Positions 43,340 through 52,896 of a stretch of 64,000 bases of DNA are shown in pieces. This stretch comes from Halomicronema sp. CCY15110. GTDB lineage: Bacteria; Cyanobacteriota; Cyanobacteriia; Phormidesmidales; Phormidesmidaceae. A program made the translations under genes and the position numbers. Positions within the stretch are counted from its first letter, which is position 1. Each line of letters opens with the position of its first letter. Under the pieces are notes generated by a model. That model searched no databases and had not been told where the DNA came from. It saw only the letters and a program-made list of their open reading frames with translations. The stretch lies in assembly GCF_016888165.1 (NCBI RefSeq), contig NZ_JACSWC010000158.1, forward strand, positions 18,973 to 82,972, in the 5' to 3' direction.

Positions 43340-44014
43340 ATGGCGACAATCTACAAAGTGCATCCCCAAACACCGCAAACTCGCAAAATTGAAGCAATTC
43401 GCGATGCTCTGCGCAAAGGGGCGGTGATGCTTTACCCAACGGACACGGTGTATGCGATCGGCTGCGATCTCACAGTAAAAGGTGCCATTAACCGCGTCCG
43501 ACAACTCAAGCAGATTTCCAACGATAAGCCGCTGACCTTTATGTGTTCGTCGCTATCGAATATTGCCGAATATGCCTACGTGAGCGACCCCGCCTATCGC
43601 CAGATTCGCCATCTCATTCCGGGCACTTACACCTTCATTTTGCCGGCGACCAAACAGGTACCCAAACTCGTCATGAGTCCGAAACGGAAAACGACGGGGA
43701 TTCGCGTTCCCGACTCGCCCATCTGTTTGGCCCTGATCGAAGCTTTGGGCAACCCAATCGTTTCAACGTCTGCCCTCTCGCTGTTAGATTTCGACGCTAG
43801 GCCAGTGCCGTCTAAGGCCGAGCTGTTTGACGTGGTGGGGCCACAAGTGGATCTGATCATTGACGACGATCGCGACCTCACCTACGGCCTTTCCACAATT
43901 TTGAGCCTAGAAGAACCGACTGCGCCCACCATTGAACGGCGAGGGCTCGGTTGGGAACATGCTGCCGACCTCGGCATCGAAGTAGCAGAAGCCCCTGTCC
44001 CCTCGCCCCATTAA
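43340..44014 (+). CDS. YciO/Sua5/TsaC family L-threonylcarbamoyladenylate synthase-like protein
   Basis: 224-residue YrdC-domain protein of the t6A tRNA-modification family: RKGAVMLYPTDTVYAIGCDL, KQISNDKPLTFMCSSLSNI, PGTYTFILPAT and GIRVPDSPICLALIEALG. Length and the KRKTTGIRVP motif resemble the YciO subgroup, whose members in E. coli do not fully replace TsaC. I therefore keep the enzymatic assignment provisional. It diverges from larC, with about 90 bp between the starts. The 44015-44250 gap after it shows a short GAACAGCC/GGCTGTCC-type hairpin near 44128. Confidence 0.85.
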   Translation: MATIYKVHPQTPQTRKIEAIRDALRKGAVMLYPTDTVYAIGCDLTVKGAINRVRQLKQISNDKPLTFMCSSLSNIAEYAYVSDPAYRQIRHLIPGTYTFILPATKQVPKLVMSPKRKTTGIRVPDSPICLALIEALGNPIVSTSALSLLDFDARPVPSKAELFDVVGPQVDLIIDDDRDLTYGLSTILSLEEPTAPTIERRGLGWEHAADLGIEVAEAPVPSPH

Positions 44015-44250
44015 GGAATCTTCGGGTAACCAATATTCCGGTCAAGGTCAGTGGATGGAATGCAGACAAGCGGCGATTCTGCCCAGCCTTGGTCTGGTCA
44101 AAAATGGTATAGCTCTTGCCTGCCCCGGAACAGCCGAGACGGCTGTCCACACTTAGATGCAATTCCCATTCTTTAAGCTTCTAGGCTCTCGGCACCTGAC
44201 TGCGGATTGCTATAGGGGCAGATTGGTTGAGCAGAGTTAGAAATCACCGA

Positions 44251-45414
44251 CTAGGACTGCTGACCGAGCAATTCCGCAATCTCGTGATGCTCGATGGGGG
44301 GTTTGGCGAGTTCGGCCTGGCGGGTATCGGTAATGAGCCAGTCGAGGGCAGCTGCCTGCATATCGATCGAAGCGCCGGTCTTATCGACACAGTAACGACC
44401 AAACACCAACTTATCGACCAGTCGCACGCCGGGACCAATGCGGGAATATTCAAAGATGACGCTGCGATCGACGATCGCGTTACTGCAAATAGCACAGTTA
44501 GGGCCAATCATCGTCGGCCCAACAATCTTGGCTCCATCCTCGATGTGGGCTCTCGCCCCGATGTAGACCGGTCCTTGAATGTCGACTTTGTCCCAGTTGA
44601 CTTTGACGTTTAAGCCGGTGTAGATGCCCGGTTTCACCTCTTCACCGGGAATATCGATGAGTTTGACCTGCCCGGTCATGACATCTTGGATGGCTTGCCA
44701 ATAGTCGGGCACTTTGCCGATATCGACCCATTCAAAGTCCATGCGGATGCCGTAAAAGGGAGCCCCAGCGGCGACCAATTTCGGGAACAAGTCGCCCCCA
44801 ATGTCATATTCCATGGCCGCGGGAATGTAGTTGAAGATTTCGGGTTCAAAGATGTAAATCCCGGTATTGATGTCGGTGCTCAGGGCTTCTTCGACCTTAG
44901 GCTTTTCTTGGAAGGATTTGATCCGCCCATCTTCGTCGGTAACAACGACACCGTAGCTGGGCACCTGCTTAATCGGGACAGATTTCATGACGACGGTGGC
45001 GATCGCCCCTTTCTCTTTGTGCTGGCGGACGGCCTCAGTCAAATCAAGATCGATCAACGCATCGCCACACATCACCACAAACGTATCGTCAAAGAAGGGC
45101 GAAAACTCTTGGATCTTTTTCATGCCACCAGCGGAACCGAGGGCGTCGCCCACTAGTTGCCCCTCTTCGATGCGGCCTTCAAAGGAATACGCTAACTCGA
45201 CGCCAAAGCGCTGACCATCGCGAAAATAGCCTTCAATTTCATTGGCGAGGTGACTCACGTTCACCATAATTTGGTCGAAACCATGATGCTTGAGGAGATC
45301 AAGCAAAAACTCCATCACTGGTTTTTGCAAAATCGGAATCATCGGTTTCGGAATTGTGTAGGTGATGGGCCGAACCCGCGTTCCCTTACCAGCGGCCAGA
45401 ATCATGGCTTTCAT
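44251..45414 (-). CDS. NDP-sugar synthase (sugar-1-phosphate nucleotidyltransferase with LbH domain)
   Basis: Makes a nucleotide sugar from a sugar 1-phosphate. The N-terminal nucleotidyltransferase domain shows the signature MILAAGKGTRVRPITYTIPKP, with MCGDALIDLDL (metal site) and FEWVDIGKVPDYW. The C-terminal part from about residue 265 has left-handed beta-helix hexapeptide repeats (GARAHIEDGAKIVGPTMIG). The combination is typical of bacterial mannose-1-phosphate guanylyltransferase-type or glucose-1-phosphate uridylyl/thymidylyltransferases; the sugar and nucleotide are not determinable here. Full length, 387 residues, monocistronic. Confidence 0.9.
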   Translation of the reverse strand: MKAMILAAGKGTRVRPITYTIPKPMIPILQKPVMEFLLDLLKHHGFDQIMVNVSHLANEIEGYFRDGQRFGVELAYSFEGRIEEGQLVGDALGSAGGMKKIQEFSPFFDDTFVVMCGDALIDLDLTEAVRQHKEKGAIATVVMKSVPIKQVPSYGVVVTDEDGRIKSFQEKPKVEEALSTDINTGIYIFEPEIFNYIPAAMEYDIGGDLFPKLVAAGAPFYGIRMDFEWVDIGKVPDYWQAIQDVMTGQVKLIDIPGEEVKPGIYTGLNVKVNWDKVDIQGPVYIGARAHIEDGAKIVGPTMIGPNCAICSNAIVDRSVIFEYSRIGPGVRLVDKLVFGRYCVDKTGASIDMQAAALDWLITDTRQAELAKPPIEHHEIAELLGQQS

Positions 45415-45964
45415 AGGGCATCCTTGTGAACTTAAAAATACAGCCTAGAAGACATACACGTCTGAGAGTCAAATTTCAGCAGATTATCGAGCTCAGTTGA
45501 CGGACTGCGATCGCTCATTGACCTGGCCCACTTTGTCTTTAAGCGGCTGGCTAATCTCAACCTCGTCTCAGACAAGCACATGCTATCAGAGGATACCCGC
45601 AGCAATAGAGAAGTTCATGCAAGGGGAAAATGCCAACTTTGCAAAGATCTCATGAATACTAGCCAAATTCACGGAATCAAACAGTAACTGATTGTAGACG
45701 GCTGGCGGAACAGATCAGCCTCGTCGGCAGAGACATCCCAAATCGGCCCCTCTGAACGAAGTGAAACTCAACATCAAAAAGAGGGGCGTGGGATTATGCT
45801 CAACCTACTGAAGAATAAGGGTTTCGAGAGTTTTATCAGTCAACCAGCCGGTTCCTACCCAACTAGGAGTTGCTAGGTCAAAAATCCTCTGACAGGTCTC
45901 TGGAACTGCTGACTGAGGATCAGGCCTGACTGGTACAGACCGCACAACGGTTTGACGGGTTTAA
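45415..45964. other. 550 bp intergenic region (prfB / NDP-sugar synthase)
   Basis: No gene is supported. A possible hairpin, GCCCCTCT (45746-45753) with AGAGGGGC (45780-45787), has an 8 bp stem and a 26-base loop. Since both flanking genes are on the minus strand, the right part should contain the terminator of prfB and the left part the promoter of the NDP-sugar synthase gene. Confidence 0.35.
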
Positions 45965-47078
45965 TTAGCCAGACATCTGGGTTTCCTGTCGTAAATAGGC
46001 TTGGATGAATGGATCTAGCTCGCCGTCCATGACATCGCTGACCGCCGTCGTTTCTTCATTTGTGCGCAGGTCTTTCACCATTTGATAGGGATGAAAGACG
46101 TAGTTGCGAATCTGATTGCCCCAGGCGGCCTCGACCATGTCACCGCGAATTTCGGCAATTTCTTTGGCCTGCTGCTCTTGGGCAATGATGAGTAATCGGG
46201 CTGTGAGCAGCGCCATCGCTTTTTCGCGGTTTTGCAGCTGCGATCGCTCTTGGGTACAGCGCACCGAAAGGCCCGTGGGCAAATGGGTGATGCGCACCGC
46301 CGTTTCTACTTTGTTGACATTCTGACCGCCCGCGCCACCGGAGCGCGACGTCTTGATTTCTAAATCTTTTTCGGGAATCTCCAGGGTGATCGACTGATCA
46401 AGAATGGGCATCACTTCGACCCCGGCAAAACTGGTCTGCCGCTTGCCATTGGCGTTGAAGGGAGAAATGCGCACCAGTCGATGGGTGCCCTTTTCCGCTT
46501 TTAAGTACCCAAAGGCATAGCGGCCCTGAATCTCTAGCGTTGCCGATTTTAGCCCCGCTTCATCCCCTTCGGATTGCTCCACCAGGGCGACTTTGTAGCC
46601 TTGAGACTCGGCCCAACGGGTGTACATGCGCAACAGCATTTCCGCCCAGTCTTGGGCATCGGTGCCCCCCGCTCCGGCATTGATTGTCAGCACCGCCCCG
46701 CTTTTGTCGTAGGGGCCAGACAGCATTTGCTGCAGCTCCCACAAATCGAGCGCTCGGGTCATGTTTGCCAGGGTGGCCTGGGCTTCCGCTAACAGGGCTT
46801 CGTCGGCGTCTTCTTCCAGCAGTTCTAAAATAGCGGCGGCATCTTCGAGGTGCGATCGCCACTGGCTGAGCTGATCGAGCTGCGCCTTGCTATCGTTCAG
46901 TTCCTGCAAAATTTGCTGGGCGGTTTCCTGGTTATCCCACAGTTCTGGCTGCGCCGCCTGCTGCTCTAAATCTTGAATTTTAGCCGTCGTTGCATCAACG
47001 TCAAAGATACTCCTGAGCGTTGCCCAGGCGATTAGTTAATGTCGCGAGATCGCGCTTGAGGTCGGTCGTTTCCAGCAT
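45965..47078 (-). CDS. prfB: peptide chain release factor 2, with programmed +1 frameshift
   Basis: Recognises UGA and UAA stop codons and releases the nascent chain. The GGAGGQNVNKVE motif of the peptidyl-hydrolase loop (GGQ) is intact. The gene starts at the ATG at 47078; the first 25 codons end MLETTDLKRDL...NAQEYL, where an in-frame TGA (47003-47001) interrupts it. The slippery CTT-TGA-C with AGGAG three bases before CTT (47014-47010) is the classical RF2 autoregulation site. After a +1 shift the frame continues DVDATTAKIQDLEQQ through to 45965. The full product is about 370 residues. Automatic calls starting at an internal ATG (46909) would miss about 56 residues. Confidence 0.95.
47000..47014 (-). 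promoter_or_regulatory. RF2 programmed +1 frameshift site
   Basis: Minus strand reads AGGAG-TAT-CTT-TGA-C. The internal Shine-Dalgarno-like AGGAG is three bases from the slippery CTT, and the TGA is followed by C, the poorest termination context. Low RF2 levels slow termination at TGA and favour the shift, so the protein controls its own synthesis. Confidence 0.95.
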
Positions 47079-47126
47079 AGTGTTGTGATGTGATATGACT
47101 TCTCATGCTAGGGCGATCGCGGGCAA

Positions 47127-48248
47127 TCAGCAACTGTTTGGCCGCTGGGACGGAGTCAAGTCGAGCGCTAACTGCACATACTGAATCTCGGATGGCCGGG
47201 GCTCCAGGTTCGACAATGCGAGGCCGAGTAAACGGACTTTGGCTTGCGGGTCAAGGTGCTGGTGCAACAGGGTGGCCCCCAGTTGTTGGATGTCGCCTGT
47301 CGCGCGCAGGGGTTGGGCTTGGCTGTGGCTGCGGGTCACCTGGCGATAGTCGCTGTATTTGACTTTGAGGGTGAGGGTGTGGCCACCGCGCTGTTGCTCT
47401 TGTACCCGCTGTCCGACCCGTTCTGCCAGTTGGCTGAGGGCCGCAACCATTTGCGATCGCGTTTCTAAATCTGGAGAAAACGACTTTTCGGCCCCGATGG
47501 ATTTGCGAATGCGATTGGGATTGACGGGGCGATCGTCCTGACCTCGGGCCACCCGGAAATAAAACCGCCCCACCTTGCCAAACTTTGATACCAGGTCGGT
47601 TTCTGACCATTGCTTTAAATCGGCCCCGGTGTGGATGCCGAGTTGATGCATTTTGGCAGCGGTCACTCGACCAATGCCGTGAAATTTATCAATGGGCAAG
47701 GTTTCCACAAAGGCAGCGGCTTGGTCTGGTCGAATCACGCAGAGCCCATCGGGCTTGTTGATATCGGAGGCAATTTTAGCCAGAAATTTGTTGATGGAAA
47801 CGCCCGCCGAAGCGGTGAGCTGGGTTTCCTGGTAAATATCGTGGCGGATGGCCTGGGCGATCGCGATCGCCGAGGGTTCCTCAATTAAATTGTGCGTCAC
47901 ATCCAAATACGCTTCGTCCAGCGACAGCGGCTCAATTAACTCGGTGTAGCGAGCAAAAATGGCGCGAACCCGTTGCGACACCTCGCGGTAAACGTCAAAG
48001 CGGGGCTTCACAAAAATTAGGTGCGGACACCGCTGCCGCGCCACCCGCGCAGGCATAGCCGAGCGAATGCCAAATTTGCGGGCTTCATAGCTGGCGGCGG
48101 CCACTGCGCCCCGCTGCTCCGGCGTGCCCCCCACCACAATCGGTTGGCCGCGATAGGCGGGGACATCGCGCTGCTCTACCGAGGCATAAAAGGCATCCAT
48201 ATCCACATGGATGATTTTGCGTAGCGGCAACGTTTCAGAACGCTCCAT
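47127..48248 (-). CDS. dinB: DNA polymerase IV (Y-family translesion polymerase)
   Basis: Error-prone Y-family polymerase. Catalytic acidic residues are in HVDMDAFYASVEQRD and EPLSLDEAYLDV, with the steric/nucleotide-binding SYEARKFGIRSAMP. The HhH (KFHGIGRVTAAKMHQLG) and little-finger domains follow. Length (373 aa) fits DinB. No obvious UmuD-type partner or LexA box was found nearby. It is co-directional with prfB and 48 bp upstream of the prfB start. No beta-clamp peptide is obvious by eye at the C-terminus. Confidence 0.95.
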   Translation of the reverse strand: MERSETLPLRKIIHVDMDAFYASVEQRDVPAYRGQPIVVGGTPEQRGAVAAASYEARKFGIRSAMPARVARQRCPHLIFVKPRFDVYREVSQRVRAIFARYTELIEPLSLDEAYLDVTHNLIEEPSAIAIAQAIRHDIYQETQLTASAGVSINKFLAKIASDINKPDGLCVIRPDQAAAFVETLPIDKFHGIGRVTAAKMHQLGIHTGADLKQWSETDLVSKFGKVGRFYFRVARGQDDRPVNPNRIRKSIGAEKSFSPDLETRSQMVAALSQLAERVGQRVQEQQRGGHTLTLKVKYSDYRQVTRSHSQAQPLRATGDIQQLGATLLHQHLDPQAKVRLLGLALSNLEPRPSEIQYVQLALDLTPSQRPNSC

Positions 48249-48611
48249 CAGCTATACCCTGCGTCATCCCCATGCCTTAAATCATGTCTACACATATCGA
48301 CTCTCTGGCCGCCCCTTATCAAACTATGCCTCATGCAACAGGTGTTGAAAGTTTTACCAGACAAAGAAGATAATTACATGCTTGTTTTCGATTTGGAGCC
48401 ACGCATTATTGCGTTCCACCAGCTGGGGATCATCGTCTGACTACGGCCAAGATTGGACCGTCAAATCATGACAGGCTTCACGCCATTGGCTGGTGCGATC
48501 GCGGCTCAGAGTCGCCGCAGTGCAGCGATGCCAACATTGCGGTTGCTGAGGCGATCGCCGCTGCGAGAGAATAGTCTCGATCAGTGCGATGGGTTGTAAG
48601 AGGGGAACTGG
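48249..48611. other. intergenic region (dinB / secreted hypothetical)
   Basis: 363 bp with no supported gene. It should contain the divergent promoters of dinB and the plus-strand gene at 48612; GAGGGG lies seven bases before the latter's start. No SOS-like operator could be picked out. Confidence 0.4.
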
Positions 48612-49202
48612 ATGAACCGATTGATGCCGGCAACAATGACCGTTGGATGTGTGATGAGCATCGCGATGGCGATGTTGCCAACTCCAGCTTTTGCCCGATC
48701 GTGCCGCCCGCCGACCCCAGCGATCGCCAGCCCCAACCTACAGCCCCTTAATGTAGAAGCGTTTGGGCTGACCCTTGAGATTCCCAGAAATTACCGCGCC
48801 ATGTTGCGGAGCAGTGGCCACATTACGTTTCACGATCCCAATAGTTTTAGCTTTATTCAGTGTCTGGCCCGCGCTGGCGAATATGGTGAAGTCCCACCCT
48901 ATGTCGCTTTAGAAGTGCATCCGGCAGTCGATCCGACCCAACCGCTGGTGGACTTGATTCGGGAACGGCGACCCTGGCTGGATTACTATGCTCCGGAGTA
49001 CGCAACCGCTGAATTTGCGGGACAGACTGCCGTGCGATACACCTACTTCAATGAAATCTATCAGTTAGAAATTGCCAACCTTACCTTTCTCGCTGAGGAT
49101 GGTCGCACTTTATTGACACTGACTGGGCCAATAGACCACCCCATCATGGTGAATGTGTTGAACGCGCCCGCCACCAACTTGTCGGACTTGCAGGCGCAGT
49201 AA
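48612..49202 (+). CDS. hypothetical secreted protein
   Basis: 196 residues. A signal peptide (MNRLMPATMTVGCV to about AFA-RSC) is followed by a soluble domain with no family I recognise. The mature part has beta-rich segments (FGLTLEIPRNYRAML, HITFHDPNSFSFIQC) and resembles cyanobacterial periplasmic proteins of unknown function. Two cysteines are close to the mature N-terminus and mid-protein. GAGGGG precedes the ATG. It faces the MFS gene convergently, with 36 bp between stops, so the two genes share a terminal region. Confidence 0.7.
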   Translation: MNRLMPATMTVGCVMSIAMAMLPTPAFARSCRPPTPAIASPNLQPLNVEAFGLTLEIPRNYRAMLRSSGHITFHDPNSFSFIQCLARAGEYGEVPPYVALEVHPAVDPTQPLVDLIRERRPWLDYYAPEYATAEFAGQTAVRYTYFNEIYQLEIANLTFLAEDGRTLLTLTGPIDHPIMVNVLNAPATNLSDLQAQ

Positions 49203-49238
49203 CAGCCTTGTAAGGCTTTAGAGGGTAACGACGCGGTG

Positions 49239-50615
49239 CTATTTGGCAACCGCCTCAGGTTCTCGCGGTGGATTCAGGCTGGACTGCACCAGTGGCTGGG
49301 CGGCGACTTCTTGCACCCTCAACGTGAAGGGAATCGCGATGATGAAACAAACGCCGCCCAGCATCACGGCAAGCAGCCGATTGTTATCGAACAGGTGAGC
49401 CATGACCCAGCCGAGACCCAGCGAGATGATGATTTCTGGCAACACGATGAACATATTAAAGATGCCCATGTAGATGCCGCCTTTTTTGGCAGGCAGTGCG
49501 CCCACCAGCATGGCATAAGGCAGAGACAGAATACTCGACCAAGCGACCCCCAGCCCCAACATCGGCAAGGGCACCCAGGCGGGCGACGGCACAAACCATA
49601 GGGAAATGAGTCCGACGCCACCACAGGCCAGACACAGGGCATGGGCGATCGGGCGACTAGTAGCGGCAGCCAGTTTGGGCAGCAGAAATGAGGCGAAAAA
49701 GCAGACCGCATTATAAGCCGCGATACACAGTCCCGCCCACTCAATACCCTGGCTATACAGGGGCGAAGTTTCGTCCGTGGCCCCAAACAAGTTATGGGCG
49801 ATCGCGGGGGGAAAGTACAAAAACACGCAATACATCCCAAGCCAGCTGAAACCTTGCACCCAAGCCAACTGGCGCATGGTCGGCGGCATCTGTTTGAACG
49901 CCGTGAAAATCTCGCGGACGGTAGCCCCAATGCCTAATCGACGCTCTTGCTGCTCCCGAAAAGCTTCCATATCACGCGGAGGCCGCTCTTCAGTGGTGAG
50001 CACCGTCCACATCACCGTGCCCAAAAAGCACGCCGCCCCGATGTAGAAGGAAATTTTCACCGCTTGCGGCACCGTATTATTAGTCGCCGAGTTAGCCGAT
50101 AACTCAAAGACATTAGAGAGCAGCCATGGCATCGCCGATGCCAGCACTGCCCCGAGGCCAATGAACAGACTCTGCATCGCAAAGCCCTTGGTGCGTTGGT
50201 GGGCGGGCAACAAGTCACCGACAAACGCCCGAAACGGTTCCATGCTGATGTTGGCAGCGGTATCAAGAAGCCACAGCAAGCCCACCGCCATCCACAAACT
50301 GCTGGAGTTGGGTAGCCAAATCAGCGCCAGGGAGGCCAAAATTGCGCCGACGAGAAAGTACGGCCGCCGCCGCCCCAAAAATCCCCAGGTGTTGTCGCTG
50401 AGGTTGCCAATAATTGGTTGCACCACCAATCCCGTCAGGGGGGCCGCTAACCATAAAATAGGAATTTGGTCAGCATGAGCGCCTAAATGCTCAAAAATGG
50501 CACTCGTATTAGCCATTTGTAATCCCCAGCCAAACTGGATGCCAAAAAAACCAAAACTCATGTTCCAGAGTTGCCAGAACGATAGTTTAGGTTTTACCTG
50601 CGGTGATGAAGTCAA
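49239..50615 (-). CDS. MFS transporter, sugar (SLC45/maltose-sucrose-like) type
   Basis: Inner-membrane 12-helix major facilitator. It opens SFGFFGIQFGWGLQMANTSA, has QPIIGNLSDNTWGFLGRRRP between helices 2 and 3 (the MFS signature with R/K-rich turn), and RTKGFAMQSLFIGLGA later. These are characteristic of the GPH/SLC45-like family that carries maltose or sucrose. It is 458 residues. The substrate is inferred, not shown; a maltose link would fit the alpha-amylase at the other end of the window, but there is no genetic linkage. It is monocistronic and convergent with the hypothetical gene at 48612. Confidence 0.88.
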   Translation of the reverse strand: MTSSPQVKPKLSFWQLWNMSFGFFGIQFGWGLQMANTSAIFEHLGAHADQIPILWLAAPLTGLVVQPIIGNLSDNTWGFLGRRRPYFLVGAILASLALIWLPNSSSLWMAVGLLWLLDTAANISMEPFRAFVGDLLPAHQRTKGFAMQSLFIGLGAVLASAMPWLLSNVFELSANSATNNTVPQAVKISFYIGAACFLGTVMWTVLTTEERPPRDMEAFREQQERRLGIGATVREIFTAFKQMPPTMRQLAWVQGFSWLGMYCVFLYFPPAIAHNLFGATDETSPLYSQGIEWAGLCIAAYNAVCFFASFLLPKLAAATSRPIAHALCLACGGVGLISLWFVPSPAWVPLPMLGLGVAWSSILSLPYAMLVGALPAKKGGIYMGIFNMFIVLPEIIISLGLGWVMAHLFDNNRLLAVMLGGVCFIIAIPFTLRVQEVAAQPLVQSSLNPPREPEAVAK

Positions 50616-51190
50616 AAGAGGTCTCCCAGTCCATCAACAAATTGTTGCGATCGCTGAACTCACATCGCTTACCGGATGGCGAACAGCATTGATGATTGCT
50701 CTGACTGACGAAGCTCCAAATAGATTTTGGTGAAAGCCTTGGTTGAAAGCCTACATTCAGAACTCCATCGGCCAGGTTAACTAGCTCATCAACAAGGTGG
50801 ATGATGGGCGATGATTAATTACCCGTGAGTTATTAGTGTAAGAGGTGATGATTTTCTGGGCCGTCTATCAGGTGACCGAATTTTGACACAACGCGCGGGG
50901 GATGGTGATTTCCCTGCTTCTCTTCAGTTGTCTAGTTAGTCTATTGGGCGTTGCCCAATAGACTAACTAGCAAATATCACCGACCCAATCACCTCAGACT
51001 AGAACTCACCTTCCCCAAGAGATGGAAATTGTGACCGATACGTCCCCACCGAGCCGCGATCGCCCCGCCTTGCAAGTGACTGCAAGGGACTGTTCAGAGT
51101 TGCCGCAGCAATACCCGGCTTCGCCCAAGGCAGCGAATTCTGACCGACGAGGTGACAAACAAAAGTTCTCGCCTAAAATGGGATTGCCTA
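50616..51190. other. intergenic region with a perfect 18 bp palindromic hairpin
   Basis: No gene supported. CTAGTTAGTCTATTGGGC (50932-50949) and its perfect complement (50953-50970) form a hairpin with a 3-base loop. No T run follows on either strand. It sits between the MFS promoter and the CAU tRNA gene. The tRNA promoter is expected in the last 150 bp. Confidence 0.45.
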
Positions 51191-51263
51191 CCAGGGTTGG
51201 CCGAGCGGATTAGGCAGCGAACTCATAATTCGCCTTAGACAGGTTCGACTCCTGTACCCTGGA
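51191..51263 (+). tRNA. tRNA with CAU anticodon, probably Ile2(CAU) or Met
   Basis: A 73 nt cloverleaf is clear: acceptor CCAGGGT (51191-51197) pairs with ACCCTGG (51256-51262), discriminator A. The D arm contains GGCCGAGCGGATTAGGC, and the anticodon stem/loop is GCGAACTCATAATTCGC, giving anticodon CAT with following AA. The T arm is CAGGTTCGACTCCTG. The body resembles plastid/cyanobacterial trnI-CAU, whose first anticodon base is modified to lysidine by TilS, more than initiator tRNA. Elongator tRNA-Met shares the CAU anticodon, so identity is not certain. CCA is not encoded. Confidence 0.93.
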
Positions 51264-51511
51264 CTTTGCCTCGATCCCAACAGCTTCTCGTGTACATGTA
51301 CGCTCCGGTTTTACTTGCCGTTGTTCCGGATTGGGGGTCGTTTGCCGAAATCAGGGTCGCCGAAAGGCCTCTCATTCGTGGTGGCTGCGCGATCGCGGCG
51401 ATTTGCGCTGTCGAGCAGGTGGGAATGTTACTGTAGTTAACGCTTGAGAGTCTGCCCCTCAATGAAGTGCTGATGGATAGCGGCAGCCGTGATTTTTCGG
51501 CAGGATGAAGT

Positions 51512-52777
51512 ATGACTAGTTCTTCTCGGATTAGCTCTGGCTGGCAGCGCTGGTGGCGCGGTTGGCAGCACTTTGACTGGTCGCTGTTGCTGGTGACGAC
51601 AGCCCTGACCCTGTTTGCCAGTGTGGTGATTGCCAGTACGCAGTTCAGCCAAGAGACCACCCCCTATGGGTGGAATCACATTGCATTAGGGCTGATTGGG
51701 GTGGGCCTCGCTTTGGGCTTAGCCCGCGTGCGCTATGACCTGTTTTTACAGTGGCAGTGGGTCATTTATGCCCTCGTCAATGCGTCGCTGTTGGCAGTGA
51801 TTTTTATCGGCACCTCTGGGTTGGGAGCCCAGCGTTGGATTACGATTTTTGGCTTTAACGTGCAGCCGTCAGAGTTCGCCAAAGTGGGGCTGATTATCAC
51901 CCTCGCGGCCAATCTTCAGGGGCAGCGCTCGATTACTTTGCTGAGCATGATTCGGGTGCTGGCGATCGCGGGCGTGCCCTGGGCGCTCGTCTTTTTGCAA
52001 CCCGACTTGGGCACCTCGCTGGTGTTTGGGGCGATCACCTTGGGGATGCTCTATTGGGCCAACGTGAATCCGGGTTGGCTAGTAATGATGATTTCTCCCT
52101 TAGTGGCGGCGATCATTTTCCATTTTTCGATTCCGATCTGGCTGGTGTGGTCGGTTGGCATGGGGCTAATTGCCTGGTTTACCTTGCCGTGGCGGTTGTT
52201 CAGCACTGTGACCGTAACTGCGGTCAACCTGATTTCGGGCAAGCTGGGCGAGGTCTTTTGGGGGCTGTTGAAGGAGTATCAAAAAGATCGCCTCATTCTG
52301 TTCCTCGACCCGGATAAAGATCCGCTGGGGGGTGGTTATCACCTGATTCAGTCACGCATTGCTATTGGGGCGGGGCAGCTTTGGGGCCGGGGCTTGCACC
52401 AGGGCACCCAAACCCAGCTGAACTTTATTCCTGAGCAGCACACGGACTTTATCTTTTCCGCCGTGGGGGAAGAGTGGGGCTTTGTGGGGGCGATCGCGGT
52501 GCTCGCGGCCTACTGGTTTATTTGCCTACGGCTGGTGCTCATTGCCCAAAATGCGAAGGATAACTTTGGTTCGCTGCTGGCGATCGGCGTGTTCTCGATG
52601 CTGATTTTTCAGGTGGTGATCAACATTGGCATGACGATTGGCCTTGCGCCGGTCACGGGCATTCCCCTGCCGTGGATGAGTTATGGGCGATCGGCCTTGG
52701 TGACTAATTTCCTCGCCGTAGGGCTGGTGGAGTCGGTGGCTAACCATCGTTCCCGGTTCAGATCTTTTCGAGACTAA
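51512..52777 (+). CDS. rodA: rod shape-determining protein RodA (SEDS glycosyltransferase)
   Basis: Peptidoglycan glycosyltransferase of the SEDS family working with PBP2 in cell elongation. The 421-residue protein has about 10 membrane helices. Signature segments are GAQRWITIFGFNVQPSEFAK and FLQPDLGTSL, which include the conserved loop and catalytic-region Asp. DKDPLGGGYHLIQSRIAIGAGQLWGRG and TGIPLPWMSYGRSALVTN follow. This set is typical of RodA/FtsW, and the N-terminal W-rich leader and absence of an FtsW tail favour RodA. No mreBCD or pbp2 is adjacent. Confidence 0.9.
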   Translation: MTSSSRISSGWQRWWRGWQHFDWSLLLVTTALTLFASVVIASTQFSQETTPYGWNHIALGLIGVGLALGLARVRYDLFLQWQWVIYALVNASLLAVIFIGTSGLGAQRWITIFGFNVQPSEFAKVGLIITLAANLQGQRSITLLSMIRVLAIAGVPWALVFLQPDLGTSLVFGAITLGMLYWANVNPGWLVMMISPLVAAIIFHFSIPIWLVWSVGMGLIAWFTLPWRLFSTVTVTAVNLISGKLGEVFWGLLKEYQKDRLILFLDPDKDPLGGGYHLIQSRIAIGAGQLWGRGLHQGTQTQLNFIPEQHTDFIFSAVGEEWGFVGAIAVLAAYWFICLRLVLIAQNAKDNFGSLLAIGVFSMLIFQVVINIGMTIGLAPVTGIPLPWMSYGRSALVTNFLAVGLVESVANHRSRFRSFRD

Positions 52778-52896
52778 TAAGGGGTTGCTCGCATAACACC
52801 GGGACAGCGGCGAAATCTATGCACGCTTCCCTTACTGCCCAGAGTCGAGTCGCTGCGACCAGCCTGGGTATCGTCAATTTTAGGAGCCGGTGAATC

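Noticed and set aside
44015..44162. P-loop-like GCSGAGKS on the minus strand near the YciO-like gene
   Set aside because: The frame has no start signal or flanking ATPase motifs, and the P-loop-like sequence lies in a short hairpin.
51285..51310. Palindromic GTGTACATGTACGC as possible NtcA or LuxR-type site
   Set aside because: It does not fit the NtcA spacing GTA-N8-TAC and there is no regulator nearby; ten-base palindromes are expected by chance.
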